NCBI GenBank assembly: GCA_003164035.1
Contig: PLRS01000114.1
Span: 37,110 to 101,109, forward strand
DNA: 64,000 nucleotides
Reading direction: 5' to 3'
Source: Bryobacterales bacterium
Lineage (GTDB): Bacteria; Acidobacteriota; Terriglobia; Bryobacterales; Bryobacteraceae
A model generated the notes under the pieces. It made no database searches, was not told the DNA's origin, and saw only the letters and a list, made by a program, of their open reading frames with translations. This document shows positions 41,492 to 50,614 of this stretch, one piece after another. Made by a program: the position numbers and the translations under genes. Position 1 is the first letter of the stretch. Every line of letters starts with the position of its first letter.

Positions 41492-42493
41492 TTAAACTCC
41501 AACTCTGGCCGGACCGGTGGAGGCGCGCACGATGAGCGTGGGTTCGATAAGAACTTCCTTGCCGACGGGCGGCGGCGTGCCGCGCGGGGTGAGGATCTGG
41601 GCGCACATGATCTGGCCGATGCGCTCGCGCGGAATATCCACCGTGGTCAGGGACGGGTAGCAGAATTCGGCCAGCTTCACGTTGTCGAATCCGGTTACGG
41701 AGATGTCTTCGGGAACGCGCCGGCCGAGTTCCCGAACGGCCCGCAGCGCGCCCACGGCGGTGAGGTCGTTAACGCACACCAGGGCGGTCAGGTCGAAGCC
41801 CGAAGCAAAGAGCGCGTGGGCCGCGCGGCGTCCGCCTTCGAGAGTGTCCTCGTCGGCGGCGGTACGGACTTCGAGGCCGGGGCGGCGGCTGACGGCCTCC
41901 AGCACGGTGTTCATGCGTTCATTAAGAGGCGCCAACATCGAGTGGTGGCCGACGAAACCGATGCGGCGGTGGCCCAGGCCGTAGAGGTGATCGAGCACGC
42001 GCGTGACCGCGCCGACGTAGTTGACGCGAATGCTGGAGACGGTTTCGCTCGGCGTGCCCACGTCGTAGAACACCACCGGAATCCGCAGCCCGGCCACTTC
42101 GGCGATCAGCGCCGGCTCCATTTCCGACACGATGGGAGCCAGTCCGTCCACGCGGCGCCCAATCATCAGGCGCAGGCTGGCGATGAGTTGTTCGGGCCGA
42201 TAATCCGTGTTGGCCATGAGCACTTCGTATCCGTGTTCGTGAGCCTGGGCTTCGATGGTCTTGTAGATATCGAAGAAGAACGGGTTCTCGAGATTGGACA
42301 CGATCACGCCGATGGTGTTGCTTTTGCCGCCGGCTAGCGATCGCGCCTGGAGGTTGGGATGGTACTTCAGCTCCTCGATAGCACGCAGGACGCGGGTCCG
42401 CGTGGCGTTCCTCACCACGCTGGCATTGTTGATGACGCGCGACACGGTGGCCGTTGAAACCTTCGCGCGCCGGGCAACTTGTTGCAGGTTCAT
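41492..42493 (-). CDS. LacI-family transcriptional regulator
   Basis: A 333-residue repressor/activator. The N-terminal helix-turn-helix and hinge read MNLQQVARRAKVSTATVSRVINNASVVRNATRTRVLRAIEELKYHPNLQARSLAG. The periplasmic-binding-like sensor follows (TIGVIVSNLENPFFFDIYKTIEAQAHEHGYEVLMANTDYRPE... SVTGFDNVKLAEFCYPSLTTVDIPRERIG). It lies directly upstream of galE in the same direction, which suggests co-transcription; an effector sugar is likely but not identifiable. The alcohol dehydrogenase gene diverges from it. Confidence 0.93.
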   Translation of the reverse strand: MNLQQVARRAKVSTATVSRVINNASVVRNATRTRVLRAIEELKYHPNLQARSLAGGKSNTIGVIVSNLENPFFFDIYKTIEAQAHEHGYEVLMANTDYRPEQLIASLRLMIGRRVDGLAPIVSEMEPALIAEVAGLRIPVVFYDVGTPSETVSSIRVNYVGAVTRVLDHLYGLGHRRIGFVGHHSMLAPLNERMNTVLEAVSRRPGLEVRTAADEDTLEGGRRAAHALFASGFDLTALVCVNDLTAVGALRAVRELGRRVPEDISVTGFDNVKLAEFCYPSLTTVDIPRERIGQIMCAQILTPRGTPPPVGKEVLIEPTLIVRASTGPARVGV

Positions 42494-42640
42494 GGGGCTC
42501 CCCCCGTTATTGTAGTCCCATTAAACACGGCGCCGGAAAGTACTTAGGACCCATGCGGGAATCGGTTCGCATTCGCCGGCGGGCAAATGTGCGGGCTCGC
42601 GCCCGGCCCTTTCCTCGCTAAGCTGGAAAGGGAGGGCTGG

Positions 42641-43633
42641 ATGAAAGCCGCCATTCTGAACGCGTCCGGCAGTGTGTCGAAGCGCCCGCTCGAAATCGGC
42701 GAGGTGCGCCAACCCGAACTCCAGCCGGGGCACGTGCTGATTCGGGTACGGGCCTGCGGGGTTTGCCGCACGGATCTGCACATTGTGGAAGGCGAACTGG
42801 CGCCGCGGCTGCGGCCGCTGATACCGGGTCACCAGATTGTGGGCGAGATCGCGGGCGGAGCGACGGCGGAGCTGCCAGAAGGCACACGGGTGGGGGTTTC
42901 GTGGATCGGCGGCACGGACGGAGACTGCCCCTATTGCCGGCGGGGCAGCGAGAACCTGTGCGACTCGCCCACGTTCACGGGTTATACGGTGAACGGCGGC
43001 TACGCGGAAATGGCGCTGGCGCGCAGAGATTTCGTGTTTCGGCTGCCCGAGGGGCTGGACGATTTGCAGGCCGCGCCGCTGCTGTGCGCCGGCATCATCG
43101 GCTTCCGCAGTCTGCGGGTGGCGGGGGTCGAGGCGGGCGAACGGGTGGGGCTGTTCGGGTTTGGAGCGTCGGCGCACCTGGCGATCGCCATCCTGCGGAA
43201 GTGGAACTGCGAGGTGTACGTTTCGACAAGGGGGGAATCGCACCGGAAGCTGGCGGCAACGCTGGGAGCGGCTTGGGCTGGCGGCGAAAGGGACCGGCCG
43301 CCGGTGGAACTGGATCGCGCCGTCACGTTCGCGCCGAGCGGCGACGTGGTGATCGCCGCGCTTTCGAGCCTGAGAAAGGGCGGCGTGGTTGCCATCAACG
43401 CGATCCACCTGGACCGCATTCCGGAATTCGACTACGACAGCTTGCTTTGGGGCGAACGCCAACTGCGCAGCGTAGCGAATATGACCCGAGCGGACGCGCG
43501 GGATTTTTTGCGGATTGCCGCCGAAATCGGGCTGCGGCCCAAAGTGACCGCGTTTCCGCTGGAGCAGGCAAACGAAGCGCTGCAAGCGGTGAAAAACGAT
43601 GCGATCGACGGAGCGGCGGCGATCACGATGTGA
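42641..43633 (+). CDS. Zinc-type alcohol dehydrogenase, one structural-zinc Cys replaced
   Basis: A 330-residue medium-chain dehydrogenase. Catalytic zinc ligands are in ACGVCRTDLH and PGHQIVGEIAGG (Cys and His). The structural zinc loop reads GGTDGDCPYCRRGSENLCDSP: three cysteines remain, and the first one (usually GHTCGxCxxC) is Asp. Coenzyme region VGLFGFGASAHLAIAIL has a G-x-G-x-x-A fold. The start ATG 42641 is preceded by GGGAGGG. It probably oxidises or reduces a primary alcohol/aldehyde; a divergent LacI regulator lies 148 bases upstream. Confidence 0.87.
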   Translation: MKAAILNASGSVSKRPLEIGEVRQPELQPGHVLIRVRACGVCRTDLHIVEGELAPRLRPLIPGHQIVGEIAGGATAELPEGTRVGVSWIGGTDGDCPYCRRGSENLCDSPTFTGYTVNGGYAEMALARRDFVFRLPEGLDDLQAAPLLCAGIIGFRSLRVAGVEAGERVGLFGFGASAHLAIAILRKWNCEVYVSTRGESHRKLAATLGAAWAGGERDRPPVELDRAVTFAPSGDVVIAALSSLRKGGVVAINAIHLDRIPEFDYDSLLWGERQLRSVANMTRADARDFLRIAAEIGLRPKVTAFPLEQANEALQAVKNDAIDGAAAITM

Positions 43634-44278
43634 GGGGGCGGGCTTCTCCAGGAGCCACTGCCTGGCTATGGTCGGCAACCTGGAGCCAACAGAACCTCGT
43701 CAACGCATCCCGGTTTCAATAGTCCAGGCGGGCGGGTTCCCCCCATAGGCGCTCATATCGCCCCAACGTGGCGCACGCACTTTGCAACGCACTTTGCGTG
43801 CCGCGTCGAGACTCCGATCTCCTGATGTCACCTCGGCATTTTGAGCGGCCCAAGGGAAAATGACCTGGCCCGGAGGGGGGGACAGACGATCGTTTCTTGT
43901 CGTCTGTCAGGCTGGTAGGGCCTGGCGAGGACCCGACAGACCACAAAAAACGATGGTCTGTCCCACCCTCTCGCCGCTGAAACTGGCTCAACCCAAATTC
44001 CGCGACCTCAGGAGCGGGGGACGGTCCCTGGCGGGATCGTCTCTGGCGTCAGAAACCTCGCGTCACCCGACTCTTTGTTTGCAATGGCTTGCGTAGAAGT
44101 TCCTGGAGAGTTCGGAGACTCGTTTCGACGCGGTTTGGTTCGATTCGTGGGGCGATTCTGGGCCGCGCCGCAGTCGACAGGTGCACGCACCTCTGTCCGG
44201 CAGGCGCGGCTGTTTCTCGCCCACGCCGCGCACCAGCCCCAGTCCGAGCGCAAGCGTCGAGAGACGCCGTTTTGGGAG
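43634..44278. repeat. Intergenic region holding a copy of repeat family B
   Basis: Around 43876-43966 lies a compound palindrome: ACAGACGATCGTTTCTTGTCGTCTGTCAGG, then GGGCCTGGCGAGGACCCGAC, then AACGATGGTCTGTCCC. A related copy in opposite orientation is at 53416-53500. The rest of the region has no gene I can recognise until the peptidase remnant at 44279. Confidence 0.65.
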
Positions 44279-44443
44279 CGCGAAGTCTACGTGGGCAAGG
44301 TGAACGAATTTATCCTGAAAGGCGTTTCCATCGACGAAACCCGCTTTGGCGTCAAAGCCATCTCGGCGGATGGCGGCGAAAGCCTGGTTGCCGCCTACGC
44401 CTACCCGCCCCGCCAGAAAGTGGAATACCAGACGGTGGAGTAA
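44279..44443 (+). pseudogene. C-terminal remnant of an M28/M20-type peptidase
   Basis: The last 54 residues (REVYVGKVNEFILKGVSIDE, TRFGVKAISADGGESLVAAY, AYPPRQKVEYQTVE) resemble the C-terminal beta domain of secreted M28 aminopeptidases in Acidobacteria and Myxobacteria, where the pattern is LKGVSKDxxxFGVxAVDxxGxESLVSxY. The upstream catalytic part is missing. Recognition is from memory of the family and is not certain. Confidence 0.5.
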
Positions 44444-44480
44444 ACGCGGACGGCCAATCCGTCGATTGGCGCCGTACCTC

Positions 44481-46526
44481 TTACGCCGACACTCCGATGA
44501 AGCCATGAATGGTTTGAAACAGCGTGGCGGTCTGCACCGGTTTGGAGAGGAAGGCGTCCATGCCGGCGGCGAAACAGCGTTCGCGGTCGGCATTCATAGT
44601 GTGCGCGGTTAGAGCCACGATCGGCACATGAGCGCCGGTCTGCTTTTCGCGCTGGCGGATGAGCGCCGCCGCTTCGCAGCCGTCCATGACAGGCATTTGA
44701 ATGTCCATCAGTACGAGGTCGAAGGCTTCACTGCCGACGGCTTTCACCGCCTCCCGCCCGTCGCCCACCACGACGGTCGAACAGCCGGATTTTTCCAGCA
44801 TCCGCTTCACCAGGCGTTGGTTCACGGCGTTATCTTCCGCCACCAGAACGTGCGCGTGCCGTTCCGGAGCGCCTTGGCTGGCGCGCTGCTCCGGCTGGCG
44901 CGGATCCGGCGGCGCCGGAGCCGCGGTGCGCCGGCAGCGGATCGTGAAATGGAAGGCGCTGCCCCCGCCTTCGCGATTCTCGGCCCAAATCGTTCCCCCC
45001 ATCAGCCGCACCAGTTTGGAAGAAATGCTCAAACCCAGGCCAACGCCGCCGTGCCGGCGGGTAAGGGAGCCGTCGGCTTGGGTAAACGCGTCGAAAATGC
45101 AGCCCAGCTTGGCGCCTGCAATTCCAATGCCGGTGTCGGTGACCGTGAAGTGCAGGCAAAGCCCACTCGCGTCCTCGGATTCTACCGCGGCCGAGAGCCG
45201 TACCTCGCCTTGATCGGTGAACTTGATCGCATTACCGGCCAGGTGAGTGAGCACTTGCCGCAACCGGGCCGCATCGCCCAAAACCACCTCGGGTGCGTCG
45301 GGCGAGATCTCGGATTTTAAGCGCAGGCCCTTTTCCAGCGCGCGAGGCGCCAGGCACTCGATGGTTTCGTCCAGGCTTTGACGCAGGCGGAAGGCCGTGG
45401 CGGCAAGCTCGATCGTTCCCGTTTCCACCCTGGCGAAATCCAGCACCTCGTCGATGGTCATCAGCAGGGATTCGGCCGAGCTCTTGACCGTAGCCAGATA
45501 CTCCCGCTGTTCGGCTGAGAGCTCCGTATCGAGAGCCAACTCGCTCATCCCGATGATGCCGTTCAGCGGCGTGCGCATCTCGTGGCTCATGTTGGCCAGA
45601 AACTGGCTCTTGGCGCGGTTCGCCGCTTCGGCCTCTTCCTTAGCGCGTTGCAGGGCATGTTCGGCCAGTTTGTGCTCGGTGATATCGGTGTGCGAGCCGA
45701 TGAACCGTAGCGGGTGTCCGGCGGCGTCCCATTGCGCCTGGCCGCGGGCCAGCACCCAGCGGTAACTGCCGTCTTTGGCTCGCAAACGGTATTCGGTGTG
45801 GTAATAAGGAGTCACCCGCTCGAGGTGGTCGCGCTCGGCGCGTTGGACCATTTCCAGGTCGTCGGGATGAATGCGGCTCGTCCATTCCTCGCTGCGGTTT
45901 TCGATCTCCCCGTCCTCATAGCCCAAAATCTGCTTCCAGCGAGGCGAATAGAAGACCTTGCCGGTGGCTGCGTCCCAGTCGTAGATGCCGTCGTTGTTGC
46001 CACGTACGGCGAGTTGCCAACGGTCTTCTGCGGACCGCGCTTGTTGTTCGGCTTGCACCCGCTCGGTGACGTCCAGCGAGACCCCGATAACACCCATAAC
46101 GGTGCCGGAGGAATCCTTCCGAGGAATCACCCAGAGTTCGAAGGTGTAGTTCGGCGTCCGATCCGTGAAGATCACCGTCTCACCGGCCAGAGCCCGGCGG
46201 AAGCAATCCCGGACTTCCGGATGATCCCGGTGCACATCAAAAATCGATTGCCCGACCACCTGTCCGGGTTGACGGCCCAAAGCGCCCAGAGCCTTACCCT
46301 CCGACAACGTAAAGACGCCCTGCGCATCGAGCGCGAACAGGACGAGCGGGGCGTTTGCCACCACGGCATGCAAGTGCTGCTCACTCAGTTCAAGGGCTGC
46401 GGCACGCTTTCGCGGGACGCGGATTTCGTCCCCGCCCGCTCCCCGCCGCGATACGGCAAGGCGGACTAGAAGCGCGACCGCGGCGGCCAGGACACACAAA
46501 CCGAGCGAATAGGCACCACCTGCCAT
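44481..46526 (-). CDS. Hybrid sensor histidine kinase (PAS-PAS-HisKA-HATPase-REC)
   Basis: A 681-residue membrane-anchored kinase: one N-terminal helix (residues ~5-25), PAS at ~45-160, PAS/PAC at ~165-290 ([26 protein letters not shown]), HisKA with [24 protein letters not shown], HATPase ([35 protein letters not shown]) and a C-terminal receiver ([18 protein letters not shown], phosphoacceptor in [13 protein letters not shown], and VALTAH with Lys in FLSKPV). All phosphorelay residues are present. No separate Hpt protein is encoded nearby, so the final partner is unknown. Confidence 0.94.
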   Translation of the reverse strand: MAGGAYSLGLCVLAAAVALLVRLAVSRRGAGGDEIRVPRKRAAALELSEQHLHAVVANAPLVLFALDAQGVFTLSEGKALGALGRQPGQVVGQSIFDVHRDHPEVRDCFRRALAGETVIFTDRTPNYTFELWVIPRKDSSGTVMGVIGVSLDVTERVQAEQQARSAEDRWQLAVRGNNDGIYDWDAATGKVFYSPRWKQILGYEDGEIENRSEEWTSRIHPDDLEMVQRAERDHLERVTPYYHTEYRLRAKDGSYRWVLARGQAQWDAAGHPLRFIGSHTDITEHKLAEHALQRAKEEAEAANRAKSQFLANMSHEMRTPLNGIIGMSELALDTELSAEQREYLATVKSSAESLLMTIDEVLDFARVETGTIELAATAFRLRQSLDETIECLAPRALEKGLRLKSEISPDAPEVVLGDAARLRQVLTHLAGNAIKFTDQGEVRLSAAVESEDASGLCLHFTVTDTGIGIAGAKLGCIFDAFTQADGSLTRRHGGVGLGLSISSKLVRLMGGTIWAENREGGGSAFHFTIRCRRTAAPAPPDPRQPEQRASQGAPERHAHVLVAEDNAVNQRLVKRMLEKSGCSTVVVGDGREAVKAVGSEAFDLVLMDIQMPVMDGCEAAALIRQREKQTGAHVPIVALTAHTMNADRERCFAAGMDAFLSKPVQTATLFQTIHGFIGVSA

Positions 46527-46839
46527 GCAGTTGTCATATCGGCAGTTGGCTCGCGTTTCTGTGTTAACTTTATAACTGATTTGGATTCAGCGTAATACGG
46601 ACACATCCGGAAACCACAAAACGACCGACGAAATGCAGGCAGGCCGGCCCGCGCAACCGTGTGACCACCTCCCCCGAGATTCGCCATCGCGGTTGCGCCT
46701 GCCGCCTTTGAGAACTCTTATGTTGTACCCCGCCGGCCGGGCCTGGCGCTAGCGCCCAGCCGGGCTTTTCAACAGATTTCTCGGACAGCGATGGCAAGTA
46801 CTTAACGTGGTGCCGATGTGGTAATGATGTGAATAAATC

Positions 46840-47979
46840 ATGAAGATTCAGAAACGCTTCGGGCGAGAAGCGGCCAGCGGCCGGGTAGTCGAGATTGCGT
46901 TCTCGGAAATTGTGGTTTCGACCGGCGAAAGCGGCGCCGCCACCGATCTCTATCTAGCTCCCGGATTCGTCGATCTGCAGGTGAACGGTTTTGCCGGGGT
47001 GGACTTCAACCGCCCGGATCAGCCGGCCGAGGAGATCGACCGCGCCTTGCGCGCCGCCCTCGCCACCGGCGTGACGCGGCTTTTGCCCACCGTAATTACA
47101 GCCTCGCCGGAGCATATCCTCGCGGCCTTGCGCAACCTGGCGCGCGCCCGCCGCGCCTCGGCCGTGGGACGCGCCGTGGCCGGGTTTCACGTGGAGGGGC
47201 CGCACATCGCCGCGGAGGACGGTCCGCGCGGGGCGCACCCGCGCGCCTGGGTTCGCCCGCCCTCGATCGACGAATTTCGGAGCTGGATGGATGCGTCCGA
47301 GGGGCTGCTGCGGGTGGTCACGCTCGCACCCGAATATCGCGAGGCGCCACGCTACATCGAGGCCGTGGTGGCCCACGGGGTGGTGGCCGCGATCGGACAC
47401 ACCGCCGCCACCGGCGCTCAAATCGCCGACGCCGTCAGCGCCGGCGCCTCGCTTTCCACCCATCTTGGCAACGGCGCCCACGCAGTGCTGCCGCGCCACC
47501 CCAACTATCTTTGGGACCAACTGGCGGCCGATCGCCTGATGGCCAGCTTCATCGCCGATGGCATTCACCTGGACGCGCCGTTTCTCAAGACCGCCTTTCG
47601 TGCCAAAGGAGCGGCGCGGACCGTGCTAGTGACCGATGCGGCCCCACCGGCGGCGGCCTTGCCCGGGACCTATACGCTGGGCGAGCAGACGGTAGAGTTG
47701 ACGCCCGCCGGCCGCGTGGTGCTGGCCGGCACCGACCGGCTGGCCGGAAGCGCTCTCACCATGAACCGCGCCGTAGCGAACCTCATGCGCCTGGCCGGAG
47801 CCAGCCTGGCCGACGCCGTGGCGGCCGCTACCGTGAACCCCGCCAGGGCCGGAGGCATCGCCGGCCGCGCGCGGGGGTTGGTCCCAGGCGAGAAGGCCGA
47901 TTTCGTGCTCTTCCGCTTCGAACCCCCCGAGGACGGCATCCGCGTGGTCGAAACCTGGATCGACGGCGAGCGGGTGTAG
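46840..47979 (+). CDS. nagA: N-acetylglucosamine-6-phosphate deacetylase
   Basis: A 379-residue amidohydrolase. Family motifs: LAPGFVDLQVNGFAGVDF (residues ~41-58), GFHVEGPHIA (metal-binding Glu), AAIGHTAATGAQI, and SLSTHLGNGAHAVLPRHPNYLWD, where the usual LFNAM is LGNGA; then FIADGIHL and LVTDAAPP with the catalytic Asp. It removes acetate from GlcNAc-6-P during chitin or cell-wall sugar recycling. nagB and a GlcNAc kinase are not in the window. The DUF2264 gene follows ten bases later. Confidence 0.92.
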   Translation: MKIQKRFGREAASGRVVEIAFSEIVVSTGESGAATDLYLAPGFVDLQVNGFAGVDFNRPDQPAEEIDRALRAALATGVTRLLPTVITASPEHILAALRNLARARRASAVGRAVAGFHVEGPHIAAEDGPRGAHPRAWVRPPSIDEFRSWMDASEGLLRVVTLAPEYREAPRYIEAVVAHGVVAAIGHTAATGAQIADAVSAGASLSTHLGNGAHAVLPRHPNYLWDQLAADRLMASFIADGIHLDAPFLKTAFRAKGAARTVLVTDAAPPAAALPGTYTLGEQTVELTPAGRVVLAGTDRLAGSALTMNRAVANLMRLAGASLADAVAAATVNPARAGGIAGRARGLVPGEKADFVLFRFEPPEDGIRVVETWIDGERV

Positions 47980-47989
47980 CTTAAGGAAT

Positions 47990-49240
47990 ATGCATTCTTC
48001 CCGCAGAGGCTTTCTGGAAGCGGCCGCCGGCGGCGCTTTCCTCCGCCCCGCTGCGTCTGACGCGGAGGAGAATACCGGCGCGGCCGACCGGGCCTATTGG
48101 CTGAGCGTGGCGGCCCGCCTGGCCGAGCCGGTGCTGACCGCCCTCAGCCAGCGCAGGCTGCGCGCCACCATGCCGGTCGAAGCGCCCCACGGAAACGTCG
48201 ACGATCGGCGCCTCTATACTCACCTGGAAGCCTTCGGCCGGTTGATAGCCGGTATCGCGCCGTGGCTCGAATCGGGCCCCGCGGCCGACCACGGCGCCGC
48301 GAGCGCCGAAGCTCGCCAACGCACCCGCCTCGCTGAACTGGCCCGCCAGGCAATGGCAGCCGCCACCGACCCCGCTTCTCCCGATTACCTCAACTTCACC
48401 CACGGCCAGCAGCCGCTGGTGGATGCCGCCTTTCTGGCGCAGGCGCTGTTGCGCGCGCCGGGCGAACTCTGGCGCAAGCTCGACCGCCCCACCCAGAGCC
48501 GCGTGGTGGAAGCGTTGCGCTCCACCCGCGCCATTCGCCCCGGCGCCAGCAATTGGCTCCTGTTCAGCGCTACCGTGGAAGCCGCCCTGCACCTGGCCGG
48601 CGAGCCGTGGGATTCCATGCGCGTCGACTATGCCCTGCGCCAGCACCAGGCCTGGTACAAGGGCGACGGTGTCTACGGAGACGGCGCCCAGTTCCACTGG
48701 GATTACTACAACAGCTTCGTCATCCAGCCTATGCTTCTCGACGTTCTGGAGTCCCTCGCGCCCGGCGTCCCGGATTGGGAAGCGATGCGTCCACCCGTAG
48801 TGGCGCGCGCCCGGCGCTATGCCGCCATCCAGGAACGAATGATCGGCCCCGATGCCGCCTTCCCTTGGATGGGCCGCTCCTCGGCCTACCGCTTCGGCGC
48901 TTTTCACCTGCTGGCGGCCATCGCCCTGCGGCGCCAGTTGCCGGAAGGCGTGTCTCCCGAACAGGTGCGCTGCGCCCTCACGGCCGTGATGCGCCGCATG
49001 GTCGAAGCTCCCGGAACGTTCGACTCGCGCGGATGGCTCACGGTGGGCTTCTGCGGACACCAGCCGGCCATCGCCGAACCCTATATTTCCACCGGCAGCC
49101 TGTACCTTTGCGCCACCGCGCTGCTGCCGCTGGCCCTCGATCCCGCCGACCCTTTCTGGAGCGGGGCGCCGCAGCCCTGGACCGCGCGGAAAATCTGGCG
49201 CGGCGACGATCTCCCGGCCGATCACGCACTGGCTGAATAG
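47990..49240 (+). CDS. DUF2264 protein with Tat-type signal
   Basis: A 416-residue protein. The N-terminus SSRRGFLEAAAGGAFLRPAAS has an RRGFL twin-arginine motif, so it is probably exported folded. The body matches DUF2264 (GDGVYGDGAQFHWDYYNSFVIQPMLLDVL, then AFPWMGRSSAYRFGAFHLLA), an alpha/alpha-toroid family suspected to act on carbohydrates (related to glycoside hydrolases/lyases of heparinase-like fold). It probably forms an operon with nagA, suggesting sugar scavenging. No enzymatic activity can be named from sequence. Confidence 0.85.
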   Translation: MHSSRRGFLEAAAGGAFLRPAASDAEENTGAADRAYWLSVAARLAEPVLTALSQRRLRATMPVEAPHGNVDDRRLYTHLEAFGRLIAGIAPWLESGPAADHGAASAEARQRTRLAELARQAMAAATDPASPDYLNFTHGQQPLVDAAFLAQALLRAPGELWRKLDRPTQSRVVEALRSTRAIRPGASNWLLFSATVEAALHLAGEPWDSMRVDYALRQHQAWYKGDGVYGDGAQFHWDYYNSFVIQPMLLDVLESLAPGVPDWEAMRPPVVARARRYAAIQERMIGPDAAFPWMGRSSAYRFGAFHLLAAIALRRQLPEGVSPEQVRCALTAVMRRMVEAPGTFDSRGWLTVGFCGHQPAIAEPYISTGSLYLCATALLPLALDPADPFWSGAPQPWTARKIWRGDDLPADHALAE

Positions 49241-49330
49241 GCGCGCGGCGCCGCCAGCCATGCCGGTTGTGTCGCGGCCCCGAATCGGCGGGCTACACTT
49301 TTTTCAGCGAAAAGCCGATAAGTGCCCTTG

Positions 49331-50410
49331 ATGGAATCTCCCGGAGGCGGTGCCGGCGGAAAGCGATTGAAATCCCGAATCCCATCTGCGGACCGCCAGC
49401 CCGGCGCCCAGTGTAAGACCGGTTCCGCATTGCGGGCCGGCAGCGGACACTGCGAGCTTGCCCTGTGGTTGCGCATCACGGCCCTGTGGTTGGCGCTAGC
49501 GCTCGGCATTGCTACCGCGACAGCCGTGGCGCAACCGGACGCGCCGGCCAAGGCCACCGCCATCGAGGCCCCCGGTACTCGTCACGCGCTCCTTCACTGG
49601 GTCGCCAGCAGCAAGGTGTTCAACAATGTCAACCGCGACGATGCGCGCGCCGCGCTCAAGGTTTCCTCCGACATCCTGGCTCAACAAAGAGGCTACGTCC
49701 AGGATTCCACGGTCGACATCCTCGACAGTGTGGCTGAGATCAAGGCGCGCTTGCAGAACCATTCCGTGGAACTGGTCTCGTTGGGCGCCACCGATTATCT
49801 GGAACTCGAAAGCAGTAAACTGATCGTACCCGTCCTGACCGATTCCCGCACCCGCCAGGGAGCGCCTCTTTATTCTTATGTGTTGATGGTCGGCCCTACC
49901 TCCCCAACCACATCGCTGGCCGGTCTGCGGGGCAACCGCATCCTGGTGTCCGCGCGCGGCAGCGGGGAAACCGGTTTCGCGTGGCTGGAGGTCTTGCTCG
50001 GTAAGGAAAAGTTGGGGCGCGCCGCGTCCTTTTTCGCCTCGGCTAAAACGGCTCCCAAGCCGCAAGCCTGCATTTTGCCGCTGTTTTTCGGCACCGTGGA
50101 CGCCTGCCTGGTGGACGAAGTCAATCTGAATCTGGCGAAGGAGATGAATCCTCAGTTGGGGAAGCTCAGGGTTCTCGCCCGCTCCCGTCCTATGATCGAA
50201 AGCGTAATCGCCGTGCCGTCGGAACCGCATCCGTTCCAGAAGGAGCTGATCGACACCATGCTCTCGCTCCAGGACGACCCGCGCGGCCGCCAACTCCTGA
50301 TGGTCTTCAAGACCGATCGCCTGGTGCCTATCCAACCGGGCGATCTCGATTCGGCGCGCGAACTCTGGAGGGATTACTACAAGCTGACGGGTTCGACGCC
50401 GGGTCGGTAA
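49331..50410 (+). CDS. PhnD-like periplasmic substrate-binding protein
   Basis: A 359-residue protein. After a long basic start (residues 1-45) a signal helix (LWLRITALWLALALGIATATAVAQ) is followed by a phosphate/phosphonate-binding-protein fold: LQNHSVELVSLGATDYLELESS, SLAGLRGNRILVSARGSGETG, FFGTVDACLVDEVNLNLAKEMNP. No permease or ATPase gene is adjacent, so it may be part of a sensory or two-component system instead of an ABC importer. A GTG at 49322 is an alternative start. It lies 90 bases after the DUF2264 gene and may be separate. Confidence 0.75.
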   Translation: MESPGGGAGGKRLKSRIPSADRQPGAQCKTGSALRAGSGHCELALWLRITALWLALALGIATATAVAQPDAPAKATAIEAPGTRHALLHWVASSKVFNNVNRDDARAALKVSSDILAQQRGYVQDSTVDILDSVAEIKARLQNHSVELVSLGATDYLELESSKLIVPVLTDSRTRQGAPLYSYVLMVGPTSPTTSLAGLRGNRILVSARGSGETGFAWLEVLLGKEKLGRAASFFASAKTAPKPQACILPLFFGTVDACLVDEVNLNLAKEMNPQLGKLRVLARSRPMIESVIAVPSEPHPFQKELIDTMLSLQDDPRGRQLLMVFKTDRLVPIQPGDLDSARELWRDYYKLTGSTPGR

Positions 50411-50412
50411 GA

Positions 50413-50498
50413 CCGGCCGCTCCCTCGCGGTGTCTCCCTGTAAGTTACTGAAAAAAGCGGTATTATTAACCGAGCCGCGACCGTCAGGGAGCGGTTGC
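50413..50498. repeat. Inverted repeat, family A (eroded left arm)
   Basis: The right arm 50468-50498 (AACCGAGCCGCGACCGTCAG...) is intact. The left arm starting at about 50413 (GGCCGCTCCCTCGCGGTGTC) retains only its outer half. It follows the PhnD-like gene stop immediately. Confidence 0.65.
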
Positions 50499-50614
50499 GC
50501 GTAAACCGCGAATTCCCCCAAACTTCGGTTAAGCACCCCCGGCCGGCAGTGGCGCGCCGCAGTCGCCTTTGGCGATGGTAGAGTGTTAAGGATCGGTCCT
50601 CGGGGAGCAACGTC

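Noticed and set aside
47981..49261. A 426-codon minus-strand frame over the DUF2264 gene
   Set aside because: The plus-strand product has a twin-arginine signal and DUF2264 motifs; the antisense frame is low-complexity Gly/Ala/Arg.
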